Source: Mycolicibacterium iranicum (GTDB lineage: Bacteria; Actinomycetota; Actinomycetes; Mycobacteriales; Mycobacteriaceae). From it: a stretch of DNA of 64,000 bases. Of the stretch, positions 35,664 through 44,248 are shown one piece after another. Made by a program: the position numbers and the translations under genes. The stretch covers positions 1 to 64,000 of the forward strand of contig NZ_LQPC01000052.1 of assembly GCF_002101705.1 (NCBI RefSeq). The letters run 5' to 3'. The notes beneath the pieces were generated by a model, which saw only the letters and a program-made list of their open reading frames with translations, had not been told where the DNA came from and did no database searches. Every line of letters begins with the position of its first letter. Positions within the stretch are counted from its first letter, which is position 1.

Positions 35664-36479
35664 ATGAACAGGCCTTACACCGCACAATCGCCGTATTCTC
35701 TGACGCCGACGGAGCGCATCCGCAGCCCGCGCGGCAGCGGTCGTTACGGCGGCTACGGAACCGCCACCGACGATCCGGATCGTTACGACGACCTGGACAC
35801 CGATGCGCTGCCGCCGTATCACGGCGGCGACTACGACGCCGACGATGACTACGACGCCGAGAGCTACGACGAGTACCTCGACGAGGCTCGTCTGGACCGG
35901 CGGTGGATGTGGATCGCCGGCGTCGCAGGCGCGATCCTGTTCGTCGCGGTGATCACGGCCAGCATGATCCTGGGCGGCGGCGACAGCGGTTCAGTGTCGG
36001 CGACCGTCGGGTCTCCGCTGCCGACATCCAGCGCACCCGAACCTTCCGCGGCGCCCACTCCTCGTGTCGCGGCGCCGGCTGCTCCGTCGCTTCCCGCCGA
36101 GACGGTCACGACGATCACCCCGACGGCCGAGACGCCGGTGCCCGCCCCTACGACCCCCGCACCGTTGCTGCCCGCACCGCAAGCCGCGCCACCGCCCGCG
36201 GCAGCCGCCCCCGGCACCGTGACCTACCGGATCACGGGCAACCGCGCGCTCCTAGACCTCGTGACAGTGATCTACACCGACGCCCAAGGCGCACTGCAGA
36301 CCGACGTGAATGCGGCTCTGCCGTGGTCGAAGACGATCGTGCTCAACCCGGGCGTCACGTTGAGCTCGGTCACCGCGACCAGCGTGTCCGGTCAGCTCAA
36401 CTGCGCAATCCTCGACGCCAACGGATCGCTGATCGCCGTCCAGAACAACAACTCGATCATCACCAACTGCACACGCTAG
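35664..36479 (+). CDS. MmpS-domain membrane protein with acidic cytosolic tail (Rv3209-like)
   Basis: 271 residues from MNRPYTAQSPYSLTP. The cytosolic N-terminus is rich in Tyr and Asp (GDYDADDDYDAESYDEY), followed by one membrane segment (WIAGVAGAILFVAVITASMI), a Pro/Ala/Thr-rich linker of about 80 residues, and a C-terminal MmpS-like domain (VTYRITGNRALLDLVTV to NCTR). MmpS proteins assist MmpL lipid exporters, but no mmpL gene is near. An in-frame ATG at 35400 with a strong AAGGAGG could extend it to 359 residues. Confidence 0.8.
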   Translation: MNRPYTAQSPYSLTPTERIRSPRGSGRYGGYGTATDDPDRYDDLDTDALPPYHGGDYDADDDYDAESYDEYLDEARLDRRWMWIAGVAGAILFVAVITASMILGGGDSGSVSATVGSPLPTSSAPEPSAAPTPRVAAPAAPSLPAETVTTITPTAETPVPAPTTPAPLLPAPQAAPPPAAAAPGTVTYRITGNRALLDLVTVIYTDAQGALQTDVNAALPWSKTIVLNPGVTLSSVTATSVSGQLNCAILDANGSLIAVQNNNSIITNCTR

Positions 36480-36484
36480 AACCC

Positions 36485-36545
36485 GCCGAAACTGCATTCC
36501 ATGCGCAAAAACCCGCGGAAGCGGCGCGTGGAATGCAGTTTCGGC
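36485..36545. terminator. Bidirectional terminator between MmpS-like and ferritin-like genes
   Basis: Perfect 17-bp inverted repeat: GCCGAAACTGCATTCCA (36485-36501) and TGGAATGCAGTTTCGGC (36529-36545), with a 27-base loop. It lies exactly between convergent stop codons. Confidence 0.8.
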
Positions 36546-36547
36546 CG

Positions 36548-37261
36548 TCAGGCCAGGCCGAGCTCCTGCATGCGGGTGCTGTGGGTGTGCTGAAGCCGGT
36601 CGAAGAACTCGGTCATCTGCGAAAGGCCACCGCCGGCCATCACGAGGTCGACGAGTTCGTCGTGGTCGGCCATTACGAACTGGGCCTGGGTGATCGCCTC
36701 GCCGAGCAGCCGGCGCGACCACAGCGCCAAGCGGTGGCGCTGACGGTCGCTGGCGGTGACCGCGGCCCGGACCTCCGCGACGACGAACTGTGAGTGCCCG
36801 GTCTCGGAGAGCACCGACCGCACCACCTCGGCAACCTCGTCGGGCATTACGTCGGCGATCTCCAGATAGAAGTCGGCGGCGAGAGCATCGCCGACATATG
36901 TCTTGACCAGCGCCTCAAGCCATGTGCTGGGGGTCGTCAGCCGGTGATAGTTCTCCAGCGCGGACGCATACTTCGTCATCGCAGGGACGACGTCGACACC
37001 GCGGCGTTCCAGCGCATCGCGGAGCACCTCGTAGTGGTTCATCTCCGCGGCCGCCATGCTGGCCATGTTGATCCGACCGCTCAAATTCGGTGCCATCCTG
37101 GCCTCTTCGGTGAGCCGGTAGAAGGCGGCCACTTCGCCGTAGGCGAGCAGCGCGAACAGCTCGTTGATACCGGAATGGTCGAGCGACACGCGCGGTGCGT
37201 CCGGGCCGTTCGGCTCTGCTGCGGAGGCAGATGAGGCGGCCGCGCGCGGCGTCGAAGTCAT
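36548..37261 (-). CDS. Ferritin-like fold protein (MiaE-like superfamily, Rv3210c-like)
   Basis: 237 residues, predicted mainly helical. AAEMNHYEVLRDAL looks like the ExxH iron-ligand helix, with further acidic helices (LLAYGEVAAFYRLTEEA; SETGHSQFVVAEV). It resembles the tRNA-(ms2io6A)-hydroxylase-like ferritin superfamily. A di-iron oxidase or hydroxylase role is possible, but the substrate is unknown. The N-terminal 25 residues are Ala/Ser-rich. Conserved next to rhlE in mycobacteria. Confidence 0.8.
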   Translation of the reverse strand: MTSTPRAAASSASAAEPNGPDAPRVSLDHSGINELFALLAYGEVAAFYRLTEEARMAPNLSGRINMASMAAAEMNHYEVLRDALERRGVDVVPAMTKYASALENYHRLTTPSTWLEALVKTYVGDALAADFYLEIADVMPDEVAEVVRSVLSETGHSQFVVAEVRAAVTASDRQRHRLALWSRRLLGEAITQAQFVMADHDELVDLVMAGGGLSQMTEFFDRLQHTHSTRMQELGLA

Positions 37262-37518
37262 GCCCCAACTCTAAACGCCACCGGCGTCAATGCCGCCAGA
37301 GCGCAGTCGACCGGCTACCATGGAGTTGGTGTCGGCGCGCAAGCCGACGGATCTACCCAGGTCACGCTGGCATTCTTTTGCCGCAGACACCTTGGATATG
37401 TGCGTGCATGCAGGCGGCCCGCCCCCTCAGCGCAGGGCCCGGCGAAGGTTCACTTCACAACTCATGTGCGCGTGAGAACACATGAGGATTGACAAGTGAA
37501 AGGCTTCGTTTTCTAAGC

Positions 37519-39018
37519 ATGACTCCCGTAACACCGCACACCACACCGACATTCGCCGAGCTCGGCGTCCGCGACGAGATCGTGCGCGCCCTCGCCGAGA
37601 ACGGCATCGAGCACGCCTTCGCGATCCAGGAGCTGACCCTTCCGCTTGCGCTGGCCGGCGACGACCTGATCGGGCAGGCCCGCACCGGCATGGGCAAGAC
37701 GTTCGCGTTCGGCGTTCCCCTGCTGCACCGGATCAGCACCGACACCGAGCGGCCGTTGACCGGTATTCCGCGCGCTCTGGTCGTCGTTCCGACCCGGGAG
37801 CTTTGCATCCAGGTGCACGGTGACCTGATTGCCGCATCCAAGTATCTGAAGGCCGACGAGTCCCGCAAGCTGACCGTCACCGCGATCTACGGCGGACGCC
37901 CGTATGAGCCGCAGATCGAGGCGCTGCAGAAGGGCGTCGACGTCGTCGTCGGCACCCCGGGCCGCCTGCTGGACCTCGCACAGCAGGGTCACCTGCAACT
38001 CGGTGGACTCAGCGTGCTGGTCCTCGACGAGGCCGACGAAATGCTCGACCTGGGATTCCTGCCCGATATCGAGCGGATCCTCAAGCAGATCCCCGACAAG
38101 CGGCAGGCCATGCTGTTCTCGGCGACGATGCCCGACCCGATCATCACGCTGGCGCGCACCTTCATGACCCAGCCGACCCACATCCGGGCCGAGGCGCCGC
38201 ACTCGTCGGCCACCCACGACAGCACCGAGCAGTTCGCCTACCGGGCGCACGCGCTGGACAAGGTCGAGATGGTCGCACGCATCCTGCAGGCCGAGGGCCG
38301 CGGCGCGACGATGATCTTCACCCGCACCAAGCGCACCGCGCAGAAGGTCGCCGACGAACTCGCCGAGCGTGGCTTCAAGGTCGGCGCCGTACACGGTGAC
38401 CTCGGCCAAGGAGCGCGCGAGAAGGCGCTCAAGGCGTTCCGTACCGGCGCTGTCGACGTGCTCGTGGCCACGGATGTCGCGGCGCGCGGTATCGACATCG
38501 ACGACATCACCCACGTCATCAACTTCCAGATCCCCGAAGACGAGCAGTCCTATGTGCACCGCATCGGCCGCACCGGCCGCGCCGGTAAGACCGGTATCGC
38601 GGTGACTCTGGTCGATTGGGACGAGCTGCCCCGCTGGTCAATGATCGACAAGGCGCTGGGGCTCGACACCCCCGATCCCGCCGAGACGTACTCGAGCTCT
38701 CCGCACCTCTACGAAGAGCTCAACATCCCCTCCGAGGCCGGCGGTTCGATCGCCAAGCCTGTGCGCACCGCCGAGAAGGAACCGCGTGAACCGCGGGAGC
38801 CTCGTGAACGGCCCGCGCGCAATCGCAACCGGCGCCGCACACGCGGCGGCCAGGCCGTCAGCGGGCACCCCGAAGGGGCACCCGAGCAGGCCGTCACCGA
38901 GGACGCCGCTGCTATTGGAACCGACGCCGGCGACGGTGAGGCACGGCCGGCTCGCAGGCGCCGCCGCCGTCGGCCGAGCAAGGCGACGGCTGCAGGTCCG
39001 GCCGCAGGCACCAACTAA
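37519..39018 (+). CDS. rhlE: DEAD-box RNA helicase RhlE
   Basis: 499 residues from MTPVTPHTTPTFAELGV. Motifs: Q-motif region EHAFAIQELTLP, ARTGMGKTFAF (I), PTRELCIQ (Ia), GTPGRLLD (Ib), VLDEADEMLDLGF (II), SATMPDP (III), RGIDIDDITHVI (V) and HRIGRTGRAGK (VI). A basic Arg-rich C-terminal tail follows. It remodels RNA in the cytosol and often participates in cold adaptation and RNA decay. A leader of roughly 250 bases precedes it. Confidence 0.95.
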   Translation: MTPVTPHTTPTFAELGVRDEIVRALAENGIEHAFAIQELTLPLALAGDDLIGQARTGMGKTFAFGVPLLHRISTDTERPLTGIPRALVVVPTRELCIQVHGDLIAASKYLKADESRKLTVTAIYGGRPYEPQIEALQKGVDVVVGTPGRLLDLAQQGHLQLGGLSVLVLDEADEMLDLGFLPDIERILKQIPDKRQAMLFSATMPDPIITLARTFMTQPTHIRAEAPHSSATHDSTEQFAYRAHALDKVEMVARILQAEGRGATMIFTRTKRTAQKVADELAERGFKVGAVHGDLGQGAREKALKAFRTGAVDVLVATDVAARGIDIDDITHVINFQIPEDEQSYVHRIGRTGRAGKTGIAVTLVDWDELPRWSMIDKALGLDTPDPAETYSSSPHLYEELNIPSEAGGSIAKPVRTAEKEPREPREPRERPARNRNRRRTRGGQAVSGHPEGAPEQAVTEDAAAIGTDAGDGEARPARRRRRRRPSKATAAGPAAGTN

Positions 39019-39027
39019 CCGACTGCG

Positions 39028-40239
39028 TTGGTCAAACCCGAACGCCGCACTCGGGCGGACCTGATCGCCGCGGCCGCTATCGCCGGTGTCGTCATCGTCG
39101 TCGCGGCGGTCGTGTGGTGGACCAGTGACGCCAGGGCGACGATCAGCCAGCCGGCCGTCGAGCCGGTGCCGAGTCTCAAACCCGCTGTTGCCGTACCGGA
39201 TTCGCTGAAGCAGCTGTGGACCGCGCCCAGCGCGAAGACCACGCAACCGCTTGTGGTCACCGGCGCGGTCGTCACCGGTGACGGCCGGGGCATGGAGGGC
39301 CGCGACCCGGTAACCGGCGCGACGCTGTGGAGCTATGCCCGCGACCTCGAGCTGTGCGGCGTCACGTGGGTCTACAACTACGCCGTGGCCGTCTATCCCG
39401 ATGTACGCGGCTGCGGTCAGGTCAGCACCGTCGACGCCAAGACCGGTCTGCGCGGCCCTTCGCGCACAAGCTATTCCGACCGCCACGTCACGCTCTCCGG
39501 CGACGGCACCACCGTGTTGTCGGCCGGGGAGACACGGCTGGAGATGTGGCGTTCGGACATGGTCCGGATGCTGAGCTACGGCGCGCTCGACGCGCCGATC
39601 AAACCCGGAGTCCCGGCAACCCCTCTGTGCCGCTTTGTCTCTGCGGGTGCGAGCTCAAGCTCGGTATCGGTGTTGGAGGCGTGCAACAACCAGGATCTGC
39701 GCCTGACGCTGTTGCGCCCGTCCGATGAGGAGGACACCCCCGAAGTCAAGTACGCCCAACAGAAGGGCGTAGTGGACGGCTCGGGCGCTCGCGTGGTGGC
39801 GGTGACGGACTCGTTCACCGCCCTCTATGTGCCCACCCCGAAGCCGCGTCTGGATGTCATCGATGACACCGGCGCCACGGTGGACACCACGATCGTCGAC
39901 GGACCACCCGCCCCCGACGCCGTTGCCTCGCGGGCTGGTGACGTGATCACGTGGTGGACGGGCAAGGCGCTCATGGTCTTCGACGCGGACAACCTGCAGT
40001 ACAAATACACCGTCGCCCCGTCGGGAGACGACGCCCCGATCGGTCCGGCGACGGCGATGGCGGGCAAGTTGCTCGTGCCCGTCACCACGGGTTACGACGT
40101 CTTCGATCCGAACACCGGTGCGGGCGACAAACACATTCCGCTGCAACGCCCGGCCGTCGACGGTCCCGTCGTGCCCGCCGTGGCAGGCGCGACAGTGCTG
40201 GAGCAGCGGGGCGGCGAACTCGTCGCGCTAGGCCCCTGA
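39028..40239 (+). CDS. Membrane-anchored beta-propeller (PQQ-like repeat) protein (Rv3212-like)
   Basis: 403 residues from a TTG start giving MVKPERRTRADL, nine bases after the rhlE stop and matching homologs. One N-terminal membrane anchor (LIAAAAIAGVVIVVAAVVWW) precedes an extracytoplasmic domain with repeated strands such as GRDPVTGATLWSYARD and VSTVDAKTGLRGPS, the pattern of PQQ/beta-propeller repeats. No catalytic residues are recognized. It likely serves as an envelope binding scaffold. Co-transcription with rhlE is probable. Confidence 0.82.
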   Translation: MVKPERRTRADLIAAAAIAGVVIVVAAVVWWTSDARATISQPAVEPVPSLKPAVAVPDSLKQLWTAPSAKTTQPLVVTGAVVTGDGRGMEGRDPVTGATLWSYARDLELCGVTWVYNYAVAVYPDVRGCGQVSTVDAKTGLRGPSRTSYSDRHVTLSGDGTTVLSAGETRLEMWRSDMVRMLSYGALDAPIKPGVPATPLCRFVSAGASSSSVSVLEACNNQDLRLTLLRPSDEEDTPEVKYAQQKGVVDGSGARVVAVTDSFTALYVPTPKPRLDVIDDTGATVDTTIVDGPPAPDAVASRAGDVITWWTGKALMVFDADNLQYKYTVAPSGDDAPIGPATAMAGKLLVPVTTGYDVFDPNTGAGDKHIPLQRPAVDGPVVPAVAGATVLEQRGGELVALGP

Positions 40240-40246
40240 CACTTCC

Positions 40247-41050
40247 TCAGAGCTCGGGTGTGAACGTCGCCAGCGCCTTGCCGCTCTTCCAGTGCTTGAG
40301 CAGTGCCGTCGCGAACTCCCGGTAGGCCACCGCGCCCTTGTTCTTGCGGCCGGTGAGCACCGACGCACCGGAGGCGCTGGCCTCGGCGAAGCGCACGGTC
40401 CGCGGGATCGGCGGGGCGAGGACCGGGAGGTTGTAGCGGTCGACCACGTCGAACAGCACGTCCCTGCTGTGCGTGGTGCGCGAATCGTAGAGCGTCGGCA
40501 GGGCGCCGAGAAGTTTGAGCTTCGGATTCGTTATCGCCTGCACATCGGACACCGTGCGCAGGAACTGCCCCACGCCTCGATGTGCGAGCGTCTCGCACTG
40601 CAGCGGTACGACGACCTCATCGGCGGCCGTCAGCCCGTTGAGCGTCAGCACGCCCAGTGAGGGCGGACAGTCGATGATCACGACGTCGAAGTCGGCGCTC
40701 ACTTTGTCGAGTGCGCGCTTGAGCGCATGCTCGCGGCCGGCGCGCATCAGCAGCATCGCCTCGGCCCCCGCGAGGTCGATGTTGGCAGGCAGCAACGTCA
40801 TGCCTTCGGGTGTCTGCACCAGGGCGGCGTCGGGTTCGACGTCACCGAGAAGAACTTCGTGCACCGAGACCGGCAGTTTGTCCGGGTCGTGCCCCAGGGA
40901 GAAGGTCAACGAGCCCTGCGGGTCGAGGTCGACGAGCAACACCTTCTTGCCCTGCTCGACCATTGCCGCACCCAACGACGCGACCGTCGTCGTCTTGGCG
41001 ACACCACCCTTCTGATTGGCGATCGCCAGTACTCGCGTCACATTTCCCAT
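40247..41050 (-). CDS. ParA/Soj-family ATPase (Rv3213c-like)
   Basis: 267 residues from MGNVTRVLAIANQ; a frame reaching 41875 is a shadow. The deviant Walker A KGGVAKTTT, Walker A' LLVDLDPQGSLTF, and IIDCPPSLGVLTLN are textbook ParA/MinD family elements. No ParB or centromere repeat is adjacent, so it is an orphan Soj-type ATPase, not the main chromosome partition protein. Transcribed convergently with the beta-propeller gene. Confidence 0.9.
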   Translation of the reverse strand: MGNVTRVLAIANQKGGVAKTTTVASLGAAMVEQGKKVLLVDLDPQGSLTFSLGHDPDKLPVSVHEVLLGDVEPDAALVQTPEGMTLLPANIDLAGAEAMLLMRAGREHALKRALDKVSADFDVVIIDCPPSLGVLTLNGLTAADEVVVPLQCETLAHRGVGQFLRTVSDVQAITNPKLKLLGALPTLYDSRTTHSRDVLFDVVDRYNLPVLAPPIPRTVRFAEASASGASVLTGRKNKGAVAYREFATALLKHWKSGKALATFTPEL

Positions 41051-41143
41051 TCTGAAGCCCGTTCTGCCATCGTGTTGTCCTCCCCTGTCCATCTTGGCCC
41101 GCGGACGCCGCGTGAACCGAGGCGTACGGCAGAATCGAGTGTT

Positions 41144-41755
41144 GTGGGCCTCCTGCAGCACCGACTGATCCTGCTTCGGCACGGCGAAACAGAGTGGTCG
41201 AAGTCGGGCAAGCATACGAGCCGTACCGAACTCGAGCTCACCGAGCATGGCCGTGTTCAAGCCGAAGCCGCGGCAGACACGCTGAAGCAGATGCAACTCG
41301 AGGACCCGTATGTCATCAGCAGCCCTCGTGTTCGCGCCACGACCACCGCCGAGCTGGCGGGCTTGACAGTCGACGAAGTAAGTCCGTTGATCAGCGAATG
41401 GGATTACGGCGACTACGAAGGCACCACCACAGAGGAGATTCGCAAGGCCGTACCCAACTGGCTGGTGTGGACCCACGGCTGCCCCGGCGGCGAGACCTCC
41501 GCCGAGGTCTGTGAGCGTGCCGATCGCGCCATCGAGGTGGCGTTGCAGCACATGCAATCCCGTGATGTCGTGTTCGTCGGGCACGGTCACTTCTCCCGCG
41601 CGGTGATCACCCGGTGGATCGAGCAGCCGGTATACGAGGGAATCCGCTTCGCGATGCCGGCAGCGTCCCTTGCCGTCTGCGGCTTCGAACACGGCGTTCG
41701 TCAGCTCAGCGCGCTGGCACAGACCGGCCATCCCAATCCCGCCGTGTCGACGTGA
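41144..41755 (+). CDS. Histidine acid phosphatase of the phosphoglycerate mutase family (Rv3214-like)
   Basis: 203 residues from a GTG giving MGLLQHRLILLRHGETEW. The catalytic RHGE motif is at 13-16, and the second histidine lies in VFVGHGHFSRAV. The M. tuberculosis homolog, named gpm2, was shown to be a phosphatase rather than a mutase, as I recall; the same is inferred here. Its TGA overlaps the GTG of the isochorismate synthase gene, implying co-translation. Confidence 0.88.
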   Translation: MGLLQHRLILLRHGETEWSKSGKHTSRTELELTEHGRVQAEAAADTLKQMQLEDPYVISSPRVRATTTAELAGLTVDEVSPLISEWDYGDYEGTTTEEIRKAVPNWLVWTHGCPGGETSAEVCERADRAIEVALQHMQSRDVVFVGHGHFSRAVITRWIEQPVYEGIRFAMPAASLAVCGFEHGVRQLSALAQTGHPNPAVST

Positions 41756-42849
41756 CTCGCGAGCCGACCTTCGTCCTGGACGGCCCCGACGGGGTGATCG
41801 TCGGTGAAGGTGTGCACACTGCGTTCCCGCACATCGCGGATGCGCGCGCCGCACTGGCCTCACACAGCACACCAATCGTTGTGGGCGCCTTGCCTTTCGA
41901 CCTCACCAAGCCCGCGGCCCTGATCCGGCCACAGGCGGTGCGGTTCGCCGATGCGCTACCGGATTGGCCGCTGCGTGAGATGCCGACGGTCGAGATCGCG
42001 GCGACGACGCCGGACGCCGACGAGCATGGTCGCCGTATCGGCGTGGCGTTGGCCCGGCTGCGCGATCCGGCTGATGACCTGCACAAGGTGGTGCTGGCCC
42101 GCGCCCTGCGACTGGCGGCCGACGGGCGCCTGGATGCGCGGACCCTGCTGAGCCGGCTCGCGGCGAAGGACGCTCAGGCGACCAAGTACCTGGTCGATCT
42201 GTCGGCGGCCGGCGACGGTTACTCCGGCAGCATCCTGGTGGGCGCGAGCCCCGAACTTCTGGTGGCCCGGCACGGTCAGCAGGTCCTCTGCCGCCCGTTC
42301 GCGGGCTCGGCCCCCCGCCTGGCCGATCCCGAGGCCGACGCGGCCAGCGGTGCCGCCCTCGCCGAGTCGCAGAAGAACCGTCACGAACATCAGCTGGTGG
42401 TCGACGCCTTACGCACCGCTCTCGAGCCGTTGTGCACCGATCTAGAGGTCGCCGAAAGCCCGCTGCTCACCAAGACAGCTGCCGTCTGGCATCTTTACAC
42501 GCCGATCACCGGCCGGCTCCGCGAAAAGTCCACCACCGCACTGGATCTGGCCGTCGCACTGCATCCCACCCCCGCAGTGGGCGGCTCACCGACCGATCAG
42601 GCCGTCGCGTTGATCGAGGACATCGAAGGCGACCGCGGGTTCTATGCGGGCACCGTGGGTTACTGCGACCAGCGAGGCGACGGCCGGTGGGTGGTGTCGA
42701 TTCGGTGCGCACAACTGTCCCCCGACCGGCGCACCGCCACGGCCCATTCCGGTGGCGGAATCGTCGCCGAATCCGACCCCGGCGAGGAAGTCGACGAGAC
42801 CACGACGAAGTTCCGGACGATCCTGTCGGCGCTGGGAGTCGAGCCGTGA
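41752..42849 (+). CDS. entC: Isochorismate synthase (EntC/MenF type)
   Basis: 365 residues from a GTG overlapping the previous stop (GTGA). Chorismate-binding family motifs are seen: KVVLARALRL, GASPELLV, CRPFAGSAPR, ALAESQKNRHEHQLVVDAL, HLYTPITGRL, LHPTPAVGGSP and VGYCDQRGDGRWVVSIRCAQ. It converts chorismate to isochorismate. No siderophore or menaquinone genes adjoin; its only neighbours are the phosphatase and a GNAT enzyme, each overlapping by four bases. Confidence 0.9.
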   Translation: MTREPTFVLDGPDGVIVGEGVHTAFPHIADARAALASHSTPIVVGALPFDLTKPAALIRPQAVRFADALPDWPLREMPTVEIAATTPDADEHGRRIGVALARLRDPADDLHKVVLARALRLAADGRLDARTLLSRLAAKDAQATKYLVDLSAAGDGYSGSILVGASPELLVARHGQQVLCRPFAGSAPRLADPEADAASGAALAESQKNRHEHQLVVDALRTALEPLCTDLEVAESPLLTKTAAVWHLYTPITGRLREKSTTALDLAVALHPTPAVGGSPTDQAVALIEDIEGDRGFYAGTVGYCDQRGDGRWVVSIRCAQLSPDRRTATAHSGGGIVAESDPGEEVDETTTKFRTILSALGVEP

Positions 42850-43370
42850 GCGCGCGGGACGAGCGAAGCGACGGGGAAGACATCCTCGTCCGTCCCGTCC
42901 GTCGCGGCGACGAAGCGGAACTGACGGCCATGATCCACGAGCTGGCCGAGTTCGAGAATGCCTCCGCCGAATGCACCGTCAGCGAAAGCCAATTGGGCGA
43001 AGCGCTTTTCGGACCCGAGCCCGTCGTGCGCGGCCACCTCGTGGAGGTCGACGGACAGGCGGCCGCGGCGGCGCTGTGGTTCCGCAACTTCTCGACCTGG
43101 GACGGCGTCGCGGGCATCTATCTGGAGGATCTGTTCGTGCGCCCGCAGTTCCGCAGGCGGGGCCTGGCTCGAAAGCTGCTCGCGACGCTTGCCCGCGAAT
43201 GCGTCGAGCGTGGGTACTCGCGCCTGAGCTGGGCCGTGTTGGACTGGAACGTCAATGCGATCGCCCTGTACGACGGGGTCGGCGGGAAGCCGCAGAGCGA
43301 ATGGATCACCTATCGGGTGTCGGGACCGGACCTGTCCGAGTTGGCGTCCGAAATCTCACCGGGCGCCTGA
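42846..43370 (+). CDS. GNAT-family N-acetyltransferase (Rv3216-like)
   Basis: 174 residues from a GTG that overlaps the preceding TGA (GTGA). Acetyl-CoA-binding motif A is YLEDLFVRPQFRRRGLARKLL, followed by SWAVLDWNVNAIALYDGVGG. This resembles spermidine/thialysine acetyltransferases, but the substrate is unknown. Its last 61 bases overlap the convergent membrane protein gene, so both C-termini share DNA. Confidence 0.85.
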   Translation: MSARDERSDGEDILVRPVRRGDEAELTAMIHELAEFENASAECTVSESQLGEALFGPEPVVRGHLVEVDGQAAAAALWFRNFSTWDGVAGIYLEDLFVRPQFRRRGLARKLLATLARECVERGYSRLSWAVLDWNVNAIALYDGVGGKPQSEWITYRVSGPDLSELASEISPGA

Positions 43371-43741
43371 GTCAGCCAGTGCAGCCCTGACGGACTGAAC
43401 AGCATCGCGAGCGCCGCGATCGCCGTCGCGGCCACCACCAGGGCGATGCCCAGCCAGCCGGAGCTGAAGACGTACCAGGCGACGCCCAGCAGCACCAGGT
43501 TCGCGAAAACCGCGATACCCCTGCCCCATCGGCGTCCAGTCCACAGCGCCCAGCCGGCAGCGGCCACACCGGAGCCCATGATCGCGAACCAGCCTGCCGT
43601 GCCGTAGCCGCTGATCGCAATCTCATGATGCCCGGCCGCTTCGCGCACGACGAGCACGGCAGCCATCGCGATCGCCAGAAACCCTTCCAGCGCGGCGATC
43701 CCGCCCGCGATGCGCACCGGGCGGGGCGGGTGAGACGTCAC
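43310..43741 (-). CDS. Four-helix hypothetical membrane protein (Rv3217c-like)
   Basis: 143 residues with four hydrophobic helices: [58 protein letters not shown] and [17 protein letters not shown]. The start is a GTG overlapping the aroQ stop (GTGA). The 3' 61 bases overlap the convergent GNAT gene, so the annotated C-terminus could be questioned, but the frame is conserved in relatives as I recall. Function unknown. Confidence 0.78.
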   Translation of the reverse strand: MTSHPPRPVRIAGGIAALEGFLAIAMAAVLVVREAAGHHEIAISGYGTAGWFAIMGSGVAAAGWALWTGRRWGRGIAVFANLVLLGVAWYVFSSGWLGIALVVAATAIAALAMLFSPSGLHWLTQAPGEISDANSDRSGPDTR

Positions 43742-44181
43742 TGCGAGAGCCTGTCCGCCAGGTATCGCACCGCCATCTCATAGCCGAGAGGGCCCGCACC
43801 GGCTACCACCATCTCCGCGACCGCGGACACATACGAGTGGTGCCGAAACTGTTCGCGGGCATGGATATTGCTCAGATGCACCTCCGCGACGGGCAGACCG
43901 ACGGAGCGCAGCGCATCGGCGATCGCCACCGAGGTGTGACTGTAGGCGGCGGGGTTGATGACGATGCCTGCGCAATCGGTGCGCGCCGCCTGGATCGCGT
44001 CGACGAGCTCACCTTCGTGGTTGCTCTGCACCGCACGGACCTTCAAACCCACCTCCGCAGCCACCTCGGCCACCCGCGCCTCGATCTCGGCGAGCGTCGT
44101 AGAGCCGTATACCTCCGGCTGCCGGGTGCCCAGCAGGTTCAGGTTCGGCCCGTTGACGATGAGCAGTCGACGTTCGGTCAC
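43738..44181 (-). CDS. aroQ: Type II 3-dehydroquinate dehydratase
   Basis: 147 residues from a GTG giving [18 protein letters not shown]. Key motifs: [14 protein letters not shown] (with the catalytic tyrosine region), [29 protein letters not shown] and [17 protein letters not shown]. It interconverts dehydroquinate and dehydroshikimate. Mycobacteria carry aroQ in an aro operon elsewhere, so this is probably a second copy, which could serve quinate catabolism or be redundant. It lies upstream of the membrane protein gene with a GTGA overlap. Confidence 0.9.
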   Translation of the reverse strand: MTERRLLIVNGPNLNLLGTRQPEVYGSTTLAEIEARVAEVAAEVGLKVRAVQSNHEGELVDAIQAARTDCAGIVINPAAYSHTSVAIADALRSVGLPVAEVHLSNIHAREQFRHHSYVSAVAEMVVAGAGPLGYEMAVRYLADRLSQ

Positions 44182-44248
44182 CGTTGTACGGTACCGATGC
44201 CCGCGCCACAGAGCTGGCACTCCCGGCGGCCCGATAGGCTCAAGCCCC

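Noticed and set aside
37489-37517. TTGACA and TCTAAG as an rhlE promoter
   Set aside because: The resulting transcript would start after the start codon at 37519; the -10 match is poor.
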